Assembly: GCA_023410055.1 (NCBI GenBank)
Contig: JAEYQK010000029.1
Location: 1 to 28,203 of the forward strand
Origin: Acidobacteriota bacterium
GTDB taxonomy: Bacteria; Acidobacteriota; Terriglobia; Terriglobales; Acidobacteriaceae
Direction of reading: 5' to 3'
DNA: 28,203 bases
The position numbers and the translations under genes are program-made. The first letter of the stretch is position 1. Every line of letters begins with the position of its first letter. The notes under the pieces were generated by a model. It was given only the letters and a program-made list of their open reading frames with translations, searched no databases and was not told the origin of the DNA. Below are positions 6,374 through 14,083 of this stretch, piece after piece.

Positions 6374-6462
6374 AGTACTCAGTTTCGGAAGTTTTTCTAA
6401 GGTAGCGCCGGACTCCGGTCCGGCACGTGCCCACCTGGAGGTCGGCGCTACAACTGAGTACT
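6374..6462. repeat. 11-bp inverted repeat enclosing element B
   Basis: AGTACTCAGTT (6374-6384) is inverted exactly at 6452-6462. The left side is extended by a GTACTGAGTACTCAGTACTC tandem palindrome (6361-6380). The 50-bp element B lies inside, its right end abutting the right arm. Confidence 0.8.
6402..6451 (-). repeat. 50-bp GTAG/CTAC double-hairpin element B, intergenic
   Basis: Read on the minus strand it begins GTAGCGCCGACCTCCAGG and ends GGAGTCCGGCGCTAC, nearly identical to element A at both ends. It lies between pheT and the zapB-like gene. In the register used by the coding copies it would read VAPTSRWARAGPESGAT with no stop. Confidence 0.9.
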
Positions 6463-6510
6463 TCTGCCAACACTCTCCGGCGGCAAAAAGACCGCCTTCA
6501 CTGCAAAGAC

Positions 6511-6542
6511 TTGCTCGCACTCCTGAGTTTCTGAGTTATACT
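6511..6542 (+). promoter_or_regulatory. Possible promoter for the zapB-like/zapA pair
   Basis: TATACT at 6537-6542 is a good -10. TTGCTC at 6511-6516 is the nearest -35-like hexamer, but with a 20-nt spacer. The position, about 45 bp before the 6588 start, is sensible. Weak evidence overall. Confidence 0.35.
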
Positions 6543-6587
6543 GCGCTCGCACCACTTCGTAATTTTCAGTAGAAGGACCCAGATTCA

Positions 6588-6875
6588 ATGGCATTGAACG
6601 CAGCGGGAATGTTGGAGCTATCCGCGAACGATTTTCAGGCACTGGAAGAGAAGGTTTACCGCACGATCGAGATGTTGAAGGCGGCGCGGGAGGCTAAGTC
6701 GGCGGTTGAGCGCGATGCAGCCCGTCTCCGCGAACAGATGGAAACGCGCGAGGAAGAAATCGAGACGCTGCGAAACGAGAACGTAGCACTGCGCCGCGAG
6801 CGTGAAGAAGTCCGTGGCCGGGTAGAAAAGATGCTCCGGCAGATCGACGCCATCACGGCAGCCGAGGGGGAATAG
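6588..6875 (+). CDS. ZapB-like coiled-coil protein, putative division factor
   Basis: A 95-residue protein is almost entirely coiled coil from about residue 15 to 90 (ALEEKVYRTIEMLKAAREAK, then repeated E/R/L heptads such as LRNENVALRREREEVRGRVE). It has no signal peptide or membrane segment. Size and composition match ZapB, which cross-links ZapA on the Z-ring, and zapA follows 63 bp downstream. AAGGA lies about 10 nt before the ATG. Coiled-coil proteins are hard to assign by sequence alone, so the division role rests mainly on the neighbour. Confidence 0.75.
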   Translation: MALNAAGMLELSANDFQALEEKVYRTIEMLKAAREAKSAVERDAARLREQMETREEEIETLRNENVALRREREEVRGRVEKMLRQIDAITAAEGE

Positions 6876-6938
6876 CAACTCACTTCGGCGACCAGACAGG
6901 GACGGATAAGCACAACATTGTTTGACAAGGAGAAGCCG

Positions 6939-7250
6939 GTGGCCCAGTCCAGTTCGAACGGCAGCGTTCGCGTAAACATCTATGACCAGATCTACAATCT
7001 GCGCGGATCGGACCCCGAGTACATATCGAAGCTGGCCGAATATGTAGACGTGAAGATGCGCTCCGTCGCCGAGCAGACCAGCACTGTTGACTCGCTCCGA
7101 CTCGCCGTCTTGGCGGCGCTCAATATCGCTGACGAGTATCACATTCTGAAGAAAAAGTATGATTCCATCGCGAATGACGTAAATAAGCGCGCGAGTAATC
7201 TGGCCGGTGCCCTAGACGAGGTGTTGTCGGATTCCCGACGCGTGGGATAG
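6939..7250 (+). CDS. zapA: Cell division protein ZapA
   Basis: ZapA binds FtsZ and bundles protofilaments at the division site. The 103-residue product has the family pattern VRVNIYDQIYNLRGSDPEYI at its start, then AEYVDVKMRSVAEQ and the coiled coil LAALNIADEYHILKKKYDS. The GTG at 6939 has AAGGAG at 6927-6932 with a 6-nt spacer and is preferred to the TTG at 6918, which lacks a ribosome binding site. It forms an operon with the upstream coiled-coil gene and is closed by an intrinsic terminator at 7277-7309. Confidence 0.92.
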   Translation: MAQSSSNGSVRVNIYDQIYNLRGSDPEYISKLAEYVDVKMRSVAEQTSTVDSLRLAVLAALNIADEYHILKKKYDSIANDVNKRASNLAGALDEVLSDSRRVG

Positions 7251-7276
7251 GGTCAGAGACAATTCGGAGATTCGGG

Positions 7277-7309
7277 CGGGTCACTAACGAAAGTGGCCCG
7301 TTTTCTTTT
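7277..7309 (+). terminator. Intrinsic terminator after zapA
   Basis: The stem CGGGTCACT/AGTGGCCCG (one G-U pair) has a 6-nt loop and is followed by TTTTCTTTT. It lies 26 bp after the zapA stop. The last bases overlap the ochre stop (7308-7310) of the read-through frame of the facing ABC gene. Confidence 0.88.
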
Positions 7310-7451
7310 ACGGCAGAGGAATCGCGGCGTTCACCTGCAGCAAGTGATCCAGATTGACAGGTTCGAATGCCTGCGTTCCCGAGGGCACAACGTCGGGGTA
7401 CGACATGGGCCGCCGATCGATTACGACTTGCATCCTTCCGCGTTCGAGATG
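7308..7451 (-). pseudogene. Severed C-terminal end of the ABC exporter frame
   Basis: Beyond the amber codon at 7452-7454 the ABC transporter frame stays open for 47 codons, to a TAA at 7308-7310. It starts HLERGRMQVVIDRRPMS, which resembles the normal continuation of an ABC nucleotide-binding domain after the H-loop (a pattern like LVLERGRI). This stretch was probably once part of the protein and is now translated only if the amber codon is read through. Confidence 0.65.
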
Positions 7452-7476
7452 CTAGACCACATCACAGTGGTCTAGC
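7451..7476. other. Perfect 10-bp hairpin containing the amber stop of the ABC gene
   Basis: GCTAGACCAC (7451-7460) and GTGGTCTAGC (7467-7476) are exact inverted copies around a 6-nt loop. On the minus strand the second arm ends in the TAG that stops the ABC exporter. There is no U-tract on either strand. Confidence 0.9.
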
Positions 7477-9152
7477 GTGCTGGTCCGATGCGCTATCACA
7501 AACGTAGTTCGCCCTCGCAGCAGATCTTCTGTTGCCTTCACCACCTCAGACTCGGTATGGGTATCCAGCGCGCTCGTGGGCTCGTCCATGATGAGAATGG
7601 GCGCGTTCTTCAGGAAGGCGCGGGCGAGTGAAATACGCTGACGCTCGCCGCCGGAAAGCGTCGCTCCGCGCTGGCCAACCTTTGTGTCGTAGCCATCGGG
7701 CAGGTCGGTTATGAAGTCGTGTGCGCGGGCGGCCTTCGCTGCGGCGACAATCTCCTCCAGACTGGCGTTGGGCTTGGCGTAGGCAATGTTCTCGGCGATC
7801 GTGGTCGAGAACAACACAGGTTCCTGCAACACGATGGCGAACTGCTCCCGAAGCGAGCCGATCTTGTAGTTACGAAGGTCTACGCCGTCAAGTTGAACCA
7901 TCCCCTCCAGCGGATCGTAAAAGCGCGTCAGCAAGCTGAGTATGGTCGATTTCCCTGCTCCGCTGGCACCGGTGATGCCCACGTGAGTTCCGGGCGCGAT
8001 CGAAAAATCGATGCCGTCGAGCACGCGGCGCGTCTCGTCATACTGGAAAGCCACGTTGCGGAACGCTACTGCGCCTCGTATATCGCGAGCCGGGCGGGCG
8101 TTGGGAATTTCTACCACGTCTGTTGCTTCGTCCAGTAGGGCGAAGGCGCGGCCGAGGCTGACCATTGCCGACTGCGATTCAACTAGCTTGCCGCTCATCG
8201 TGCTCAGGGGCTCGTAGAGCTTCGCGATGTAAGACATCAGCAACAGTAGTGATCCAATGCTGAGCAATCCCGTGCGGACGTGGCGTGCTCCCACGAAAAG
8301 TGCGGCGGCGCTGGCCAGGGCAACTGTCATCCCGACGAAAACATAAAAGCTGGCCTGAAGCACGCTCAGCTTCATCTGGCCGCGGACGTATTTGCCTGAG
8401 TGTTGCAGGAAGCGTCCGTGCTCGCGCGCTTCCTGGCCAAAAGCCTTTACCACGCGTACGGAGCTGAGCGTTTCATGAATGACGCCCATGGCCACGCTGT
8501 CGCATTCGCGCAGCAGCTTCCATTCATTGCGCAGGCGCGCACTGTACTTGTGGCTGAGATGAAACAGGATCGGCGCGACCGTTAGGGAGATGGCCGCGAT
8601 CTGCCAGTCGATCTTGATCGTAATGTAGATCATGCTCACCAGCGTGAGCACAGCATTAACCAGCGGCAGGATACCGTTCATCAGCAGGTCGCGAACGGCG
8701 GGCGCGTCGTACTGGATGCGGTATGCCGGATCGCTGGACCCCTTGCTGTCGATAAACGAAAGCGACAGGCGCTGCACGTGGGCAAACAACTGCGATCGGA
8801 ATGACAGGATCAGTTTCTCGCCTGTATACGTCCGCACCAGCCAATTGCCGAAGCCGACCGCATGCTGCACGAGATAGACGGCCAGCAGGAAGACGGCCGC
8901 AAAGATCAGCGGAGTCATGTCCCATTGGAGCCAGGCGTCGGGGAGAAACCACTGCAACAGCGGTTGCGATGACTTGCTGCCGGTGAGATAGTCCACGGCG
9001 ATCTTAAGGGGCAACGGCAGCAGCAGCGCCAGCGGGATCGATATCAGATCCAGCGCCACAATCGCCGACACCAGCCCCCAGCAGGGACGCATCTGTCGCA
9101 CAGCCCGCCTGAAAACGGCAGTCGGATTTGTCTTCGTTTCCCCGCTCAGCAT
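7452..9152 (-). CDS. ABC exporter, fused membrane and ATPase domains, probably cut short by an amber codon
   Basis: The 566-residue protein has an N-terminal six-helix exporter domain (about 25-335) and an ATPase domain with Walker A GASGAGKS (395-402), Q-loop Gln443, signature LSGGE (499-503), Walker B ILIMDE (519-524) and H-loop His555. MsbA-type half-transporters act as dimers and move lipids, peptides or drugs outward; the substrate here cannot be told. The frame stops 11 residues after the H-loop His at DHCDVV, earlier than the family norm, and continues past the TAG as HLERGR. The key ATPase motifs are intact, so partial activity is possible. The ATG at 9152 has no clear ribosome binding site. 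It faces zapA and stands alone. Confidence 0.88.
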   Translation of the reverse strand: MLSGETKTNPTAVFRRAVRQMRPCWGLVSAIVALDLISIPLALLLPLPLKIAVDYLTGSKSSQPLLQWFLPDAWLQWDMTPLIFAAVFLLAVYLVQHAVGFGNWLVRTYTGEKLILSFRSQLFAHVQRLSLSFIDSKGSSDPAYRIQYDAPAVRDLLMNGILPLVNAVLTLVSMIYITIKIDWQIAAISLTVAPILFHLSHKYSARLRNEWKLLRECDSVAMGVIHETLSSVRVVKAFGQEAREHGRFLQHSGKYVRGQMKLSVLQASFYVFVGMTVALASAAALFVGARHVRTGLLSIGSLLLLMSYIAKLYEPLSTMSGKLVESQSAMVSLGRAFALLDEATDVVEIPNARPARDIRGAVAFRNVAFQYDETRRVLDGIDFSIAPGTHVGITGASGAGKSTILSLLTRFYDPLEGMVQLDGVDLRNYKIGSLREQFAIVLQEPVLFSTTIAENIAYAKPNASLEEIVAAAKAARAHDFITDLPDGYDTKVGQRGATLSGGERQRISLARAFLKNAPILIMDEPTSALDTHTESEVVKATEDLLRGRTTFVIAHRTSTLDHCDVV

Positions 9153-9169
9153 CGATGGTCCACTGGTTA

Positions 9170-9655
9170 CTAGAATGACACGGGAACGAAGCTTGGCATC
9201 AGGCGCGGAACCCTAGAAGGGGGGTGGAAAAATACGTAGTACCGATGAAATTCGGATGAGCGGATGGGTGGATGAACGGATGATCTGGAATCAAAAACGC
9301 GAGGGCGGTGATGGCTTTCTTCTCTGGGAATCTCGACAGTAGAGCACGTACCAAAAAGCGCTCCACCCAAGAACAGCAGCTTTAGAATCCATGGGTTTTG
9401 GAAAACCGATATCAGTGCAAAGAACGCAACCAGACCACTCGCCCACAGAATGCCATACAGCAGCAGATTGCCTTTGTACTGCCGACGTCGCATAGGAGAT
9501 TTGCCCGTTCCTTCACATTCTGGACAGACGCCAATTCCCGAACAATGCGAGCACTTAGGCTCACTCGAGTTCAAGTGCGGGTTGATGCCAGTGCCGTGGC
9601 ATTCTTCGCATTTGCCTGAACCTTCGCAGAACGTGCATTGTCCAGAGATCATCAA
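9170..9655 (-). CDS. Small zinc-ribbon membrane protein with DnaJ-like CxxCxGxG repeats
   Basis: The 161-residue product starts with four CxxC pairs (CTFCEGSG, CEECHGTG, CSHCSGIG, CPECEGTG) at about residues 7-50. This resembles the DnaJ cysteine-rich zinc domain but lacks a J domain. A hydrophobic stretch, about 65-105, contains one or two membrane helices (LLLYGILWASGLVAFFALI, then ILKLLFLGGALFG). Residues beyond about 110 are low in recognisable pattern and are encoded partly by a GGATG-rich repeat (9255-9290), so the tail may not be original. GGAG 7 nt before the ATG at 9655 supports the start. Function unknown; it could be a membrane-anchored chaperone-like or scaffold protein. Confidence 0.7.
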   Translation of the reverse strand: MMISGQCTFCEGSGKCEECHGTGINPHLNSSEPKCSHCSGIGVCPECEGTGKSPMRRRQYKGNLLLYGILWASGLVAFFALISVFQNPWILKLLFLGGALFGTCSTVEIPREESHHRPRVFDSRSSVHPPIRSSEFHRYYVFFHPPSRVPRLMPSFVPVSF

Positions 9656-9677
9656 GCATCTCCATGGGGAATTTCAA

Positions 9678-10025
9678 CTATGCGCGCCGATTCAACCCAA
9701 GCGTGATTATCGACGATTTGATACTCACAAAATTCCGCGGTGGAAAAAGAGCAAACACGATCGCGTCGATATCGACGAAGGAGAGTAGCAAACAAATGAT
9801 GACCAAGCTGCGAAGCGACCAGCCTAAAGCATGGAGTTTAACTGCACCGATCACCATGACTACAAACAGTAAATTGCTCGTTATGAGCCGATACGCTATT
9901 CGAAACGAACGCGACCTCGCAGGTTGCAGAACCTCACCACAATGGGGGCAATCGAACATCTCGTGATGGATTATCGATCCGGTCAGGTCTCCATTGCAGC
10001 GAGGGCAGTAGTAGTTCTCTTTCAT
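9678..10025 (-). CDS. Small zinc-ribbon membrane protein, function unknown
   Basis: A 115-residue protein is read from ATG 10025; GTG at 10034 is an alternative start adding three residues. An N-terminal ribbon with CPRC and CPHC is followed by two probable membrane helices, around LITSNLLFVVMVIGAVKL and SLVIICLLLSFVDIDAIVFAL. It resembles the ribbon-plus-membrane layout of its downstream neighbour at 9170-9655, 22 bp away, and the two are probably cotranscribed. Neither is a known family to me. No strong ribosome binding site. Confidence 0.65.
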   Translation of the reverse strand: MKENYYCPRCNGDLTGSIIHHEMFDCPHCGEVLQPARSRSFRIAYRLITSNLLFVVMVIGAVKLHALGWSLRSLVIICLLLSFVDIDAIVFALFPPRNFVSIKSSIITLGLNRRA

Positions 10026-10114
10026 CCGACACACTTTACATTGAAGTTCAGACCAACTCCAGCAACAAAACTAGACATCTGCTCCGTCCCCAGTTTGCCA
10101 ACGCCTCGGGCCAA

Positions 10115-10148
10115 TAAAAGCAAAAGAGCCAACCCGCGGGTCGGCTCT
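10115..10148 (-). terminator. Intrinsic terminator after topA
   Basis: On the minus strand, AGAGCCGACCC/GGGTTGGCTCT forms a strong stem (one G-U pair), followed by TTTTGCTTTTA. It lies about 20 bp beyond the topA stop. Confidence 0.85.
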
Positions 10149-10166
10149 CCAATGCATTCACTGGGT

Positions 10167-12659
10167 CTACGCAATCGCCCCCGGCTTAGCCGCTTCGGCT
10201 TCTTTCTCACGCGTCGGATCCGGGCGCTTGTAGTCGCATTCCGGACAAGCGATCACTGGGCCTTCTTTCAGAGTCTTCTGCACGAGGTATTCGCTGTCGC
10301 CGTTCGGACACTTCTCCGGAATAGGTTTGGCGGCCGAGGTGAACTTGCACTTCGGGTAATTCGTGCAGCCGTAGAACGTTGTTCCACGGCGGCGAGCTTT
10401 CTTTTCGACCAGTTCGCCTTCTTTGCACTCCGGACACTTCATGCCGATGAAGTTCTGCTTCACCCACTTGCAGTCCGGATAGCCGGAGCACGAAACGAAT
10501 TCTCCGTAGCGGCCATGTCGTAACACGAGGTTTCGGTCGCACTGCGGGCATTTTTCGTCCAGCGGGATGTCGGGCACTTTCTTCTGCTGGTCAAGCCGGC
10601 GCGTGGTCTTGCATTCCGGATAGCCGGTGCAGGCCATGAACTGGCCGAAGCGTCCGCGCTTGAGCACCATCGGACGACCACAGTTCTCGCAATACTCTTC
10701 CTGCGAGGTCTCCTGCACGTCGGCTGAATCAAGGTCGGGCAGGTCGATCGGGTTCTCTTTCGTGAAGGTGCAGGAGTTCGGATCTTTCTTGTCGTAAGAG
10801 CTGCAAGCGAAGAACGAGCCGTGCTTGCCCCACTTGATGACCAGTGGCGACCCACAGCGCTCGCACTTCTCGTCGGTGGCCTTCTCCATACGCTTGATGT
10901 TCTCCATGTGCTTCTCAGCGTATGCGAGGTCCTTCTCGAACTTTTGGTAGAACTCCTTGAGCGCGCCGGTCCACTTCTGGGTGCCGTCTTCGATGTCGTC
11001 GAGCTCTTCTTCGAGGCGAGCGGTGTACTGGAAGTCGAAGATGTCCTTGAAGTTCTCGACCAGCAGGTCGGTGACGACGAAGCCGATCTCAGTCGGCGCG
11101 AACTTGCCGCCGAGTTTCTGGACGTACTGGCGCTCCTGGATCGTAGAGATGATGGCAGAGTATGTCGACGGGCGTCCGATGCCGCGCTCTTCTAGTTCCT
11201 TCACCAGCGACGCTTCGTTGAATCGCGGAGGTGGCTCGGTGAAGTGCTGCTCGGGCTTGAGTTCTTTCAGCTTCAGCACCTGGCCGGCTTCAAGCGGCGG
11301 CAGCTTGTGCTTCAGTTCCTCGTCTTCCTCGTCCTTGCCTTCCTTCGACTCCTCGTAGACCTTGAGGAAGCCGTCGAACTTGAGCACCGAACCAGTCACG
11401 CGGAACGGGAACGCATCGCCGGTCTTCGGCTGCGCAGTGATGTCGACCGTCGTCTGGTCGAAGACCGCAGGGTTCATCTGCGACGCGACGAAACGCTGCC
11501 AGATCAGCTTGTAGACCTTGAACTCATCTTCTTGAAGATACTTCTTTACCGACTCAGGATGACGCAGCGCCGAGGTCGGACGAATCGCTTCGTGCGCTTC
11601 CTGCGCGCCCTTCTGCTTAGAGGCATAGGCGTTCGGTGACTCGGGCAAGTACTGCGGGCCGTATTCGGACGGAATATACTGGCGCACTTCATTGATCGCG
11701 TCGTTGCTCACGCGCGTCGAGTCAGTACGCATGTAAGTGATCAGGCCGACGGTGCCTTCATCGCCCAAATCGACGCCTTCATAAAGGCGCTGCGCGATCA
11801 TCATGGCGCGCTTCACGCTGAAGCGCAGCTTGCGAGAGGCGTCCTGCTGGAACTTGGAAGTCGTAAACGGAGCCGCCGGATTGCGGCGACGTTCTTTCTT
11901 ATCGACCGAGGTAACAGTCCAGGTCGCCGACTTGAGAAGCTCTTCAATGCGCTTGGCCTCCGCCTCGTTCGGAACGATGTTCTTCTCGGGGTTCGCGCCG
12001 ATCAGCCGTGCATCGAAGGCGGGCGGCTTGGCTCCGGCCAGATGTGCGTCGAGCGTCCAGTATTCGGTCTTCTCGAACGCCTTGATCTCGCGCTCGCGAT
12101 CAACGATCAGGCGAAGAGCGACAGTCTGCACGCGTCCGGCAGAAAGACCGCGGCGAACTTTGTCCCACAGCAGCGGCGAGACCTGGTATCCGACTAGACG
12201 ATCCAGAACGCGACGAGTCTGCTGCGCGTCGACCAAGTTGCGATCAATCTCGCGGGGACTCTTGAAGGCTTCCTGCACGGCGCGCTTGGTGATCTCGTTA
12301 AAGGTTACGCGCTGGATTGTTACGCCGTCCGTGCCCTTCTTCTTCTTGCCCGCGCCATCGCCCGAAAGCTCTTCTTCCAGGTGCGCAGCTATGGCTTCGC
12401 CTTCGCGGTCCGGGTCAGGCGCGAGGTAAATGTTGTCCGCCGACTTCGCTAGCTTCTTCAGCTTGGCGATGACTTTCTCTTTGCCGGGAATGACAACGTA
12501 TTCGGTGTCGAAATCGTTCTCAATATCGACGCCGAGATTGCTCTTGGGCAGATCCTTCACATGGCCGAGCGACGCCTCGACCTCGAAGTCCTTGCCGAGA
12601 TATTTCTGAATGGTCTTCGCCTTGGCAGGCGATTCAACGATGACTAAGCCCTTTGCCAA
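10167..12659 (-). CDS. topA: DNA topoisomerase I (type IA)
   Basis: TopA relaxes negative supercoils through a transient 5'-phosphotyrosyl break in one strand. The 830-residue protein begins with the Toprim domain (GLVIVESPAKAKTI; acidic triad DPDRE, 82-86) and has the active-site Tyr309 in GLITYMRTDS. The C-terminus carries zinc-finger repeats at about 599-630, 657-683, 704-730, 742-771 and 784-808. The first four have two CxxC-type pairs; the last reads CPNG at its first half and so lacks a Cys. Acidic linker EGKDEEDEELK lies near 440-450. The frame starts at TTG 12659, with AGGTTAGGA just upstream, and this gives the canonical MAKGLVIVESPAKAK N-terminus. topA next to dprA is a common bacterial arrangement, and dprA lies 75 bp upstream on the same strand. 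Confidence 0.97.
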   Translation of the reverse strand: MAKGLVIVESPAKAKTIQKYLGKDFEVEASLGHVKDLPKSNLGVDIENDFDTEYVVIPGKEKVIAKLKKLAKSADNIYLAPDPDREGEAIAAHLEEELSGDGAGKKKKGTDGVTIQRVTFNEITKRAVQEAFKSPREIDRNLVDAQQTRRVLDRLVGYQVSPLLWDKVRRGLSAGRVQTVALRLIVDREREIKAFEKTEYWTLDAHLAGAKPPAFDARLIGANPEKNIVPNEAEAKRIEELLKSATWTVTSVDKKERRRNPAAPFTTSKFQQDASRKLRFSVKRAMMIAQRLYEGVDLGDEGTVGLITYMRTDSTRVSNDAINEVRQYIPSEYGPQYLPESPNAYASKQKGAQEAHEAIRPTSALRHPESVKKYLQEDEFKVYKLIWQRFVASQMNPAVFDQTTVDITAQPKTGDAFPFRVTGSVLKFDGFLKVYEESKEGKDEEDEELKHKLPPLEAGQVLKLKELKPEQHFTEPPPRFNEASLVKELEERGIGRPSTYSAIISTIQERQYVQKLGGKFAPTEIGFVVTDLLVENFKDIFDFQYTARLEEELDDIEDGTQKWTGALKEFYQKFEKDLAYAEKHMENIKRMEKATDEKCERCGSPLVIKWGKHGSFFACSSYDKKDPNSCTFTKENPIDLPDLDSADVQETSQEEYCENCGRPMVLKRGRFGQFMACTGYPECKTTRRLDQQKKVPDIPLDEKCPQCDRNLVLRHGRYGEFVSCSGYPDCKWVKQNFIGMKCPECKEGELVEKKARRRGTTFYGCTNYPKCKFTSAAKPIPEKCPNGDSEYLVQKTLKEGPVIACPECDYKRPDPTREKEAEAAKPGAIA

Positions 12660-12734
12660 TGTCCTAACCTTTATCTATGCAAATGGGGAATGAAGATTGA
12701 AACTAGCACGAATGAGTCAAGCCTGTCGAACCCA

Positions 12735-13895
12735 TTAGAAGGTACGAACGTAATTCTTTCCCGCTAACTGCTTGATTTTGCCAGCCAATTCGAGTTCGAA
12801 CAAAGCCGCAAAAATCTCAGACGACGACAGCTTTCCGTCCAGTTTTTCGATCAATTCGTCGATCTGCATGCTTTCGTCCGCTTTCAAAGAACCTAACACT
12901 TTTCGTTCATTGGGCGAGAGCGCATCGTCAAACAAGGATGCCGTCTGGCCCTCTGCCGTTGCGTTCTGTTCGGGTGGCGTGAGTTGCAGCTTTACGCTCG
13001 ACGGTAACTCTTCCCATACGTCTTCCCAAGTCGCCACCAGCTTTGCACCCTGCTTTATCAGCGTGTTAGGCGTCCACGAAAGCTTGTTCGTGACATTGCC
13101 AGGGACGGCGTAGATATCTCGATTCTGCTCTAAAGCGCAACGTGACGTAATGCGCGTGCCGCTGTACTCGCCCGCTTCGACCACCAGCACGCCGACCGAC
13201 ATGCCGCTAATGACACGGTTGCGTATAGGAAAATTCTGCGGGGCGGCGAACGTGCTCATCGGGAACTCGGAAACCAGCGCCCCACCGCCGGCGAGTATCT
13301 GGTCCGCAAGCTTCGCGTTTTCTTTGGGATAGAGAACGTCAACTCCGGTGCCGAATACCGCAACGGTCCTGCCGTGGGCGTTTAAGCAGCCTCGATGCGC
13401 GGCAGTATCGACTCCCCGCGCCATTCCACTGAATATGATGAGGCCGCGTCCGCCGAGGTCGCAGCCGAGCCTCTCTGCCATACCGAGGCCGTAGGGCGTT
13501 GGGTGCCGCGTTCCGACAACTCCGATGCCGGGTTGCGAGAGTATCGCAACGTCGCCACGAACATATAGAGTTGTGGGAGGATCATAGATTTCGCGCAGGG
13601 CAGAAGGATAGTCTGGATCGTCCAGCGTAACAATGTGGGCTCCAGCAGCCGCGGCGCGGACAACCTCTTCGTTGGCCTTCTCCAGCGATTGGCCAAGCGC
13701 GATTCCCTGCGCCGAGGCCGCCATGAGGCCCGACGCCTCAAGTTCCGTCAGCGACGCGTCAAACACCTTTTCGACGGATCCGAAGTGCGCGACTAACTTG
13801 CGCGAACGAGTCGGGCCGAGTCCCGGAGTAAGCGAAAGGGCTAGCCACTTGAGATGGCCGGATGAGGTATCAACAGCTTGCGAAGTAGTGGTCAC
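12735..13895 (-). CDS. dprA: DNA-processing protein DprA
   Basis: DprA loads RecA on incoming single-stranded DNA during natural transformation. The protein has an N-terminal helix-hairpin-helix region (LTPGLGPTRSRKLVAHFG), the Rossmann-like core with SGMARGVDTAAHRG, GTGVDVLYPKEN, FPIRNRVISGMS and GTRITSRCALEQNRDIYAVPGN, and a C-terminal winged helix (SLKADESMQIDELIEKLDG onward). GTG at 13895 has GAGG 6 nt upstream and is preferred to the TTG at 13922, which has none but would add nine residues; the product is 386 residues. A ComEA-like gene at 21318 offers another hint of DNA uptake. Likely cotranscribed with topA. Confidence 0.94.
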   Translation of the reverse strand: MTTTSQAVDTSSGHLKWLALSLTPGLGPTRSRKLVAHFGSVEKVFDASLTELEASGLMAASAQGIALGQSLEKANEEVVRAAAAGAHIVTLDDPDYPSALREIYDPPTTLYVRGDVAILSQPGIGVVGTRHPTPYGLGMAERLGCDLGGRGLIIFSGMARGVDTAAHRGCLNAHGRTVAVFGTGVDVLYPKENAKLADQILAGGGALVSEFPMSTFAAPQNFPIRNRVISGMSVGVLVVEAGEYSGTRITSRCALEQNRDIYAVPGNVTNKLSWTPNTLIKQGAKLVATWEDVWEELPSSVKLQLTPPEQNATAEGQTASLFDDALSPNERKVLGSLKADESMQIDELIEKLDGKLSSSEIFAALFELELAGKIKQLAGKNYVRTF

Positions 13896-13996
13896 TGCGG
13901 GCCTCGTGCGTGTCAGAGTCAACGATGAGGGAGTCGCTTTTTGGTCTATCCCAGGAGGCGAAAGGCGACACCCTCATTCATTGCAGTACAGCGTGC

Positions 13997-14014
13997 AGGG
14001 CATAGGCGCCCTAC
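13997..14014 (-). repeat. Solo REP-like hairpin between dprA and mqnA
   Basis: Read on the minus strand it is GTAG followed by GGC-GCCTAT-GCCC, giving a short hairpin with the GTAG foot. An outer inverted pair GCGTG (13991-13995) and CACGC (14021-14025) surrounds it. It lies in the divergent region that should also contain both promoters. Confidence 0.5.
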
Positions 14015-14083
14015 AGGGTCCACGCTAACGTATTAGGGCGAAGTTCATACGCGCTCTGTTAAAATGTTCCGTTTTTAGAACAA

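Noticed and set aside
7310..7451. A 6S RNA downstream of zapA, or a tRNA-like GGTTCGAAT at 7366-7376
   Set aside because: 6S RNA often follows zapA in Proteobacteria, but an intrinsic terminator directly follows zapA here and the stretch reads as the C-terminal end of the ABC exporter. The T-loop-like string has no acceptor or anticodon stems around it.
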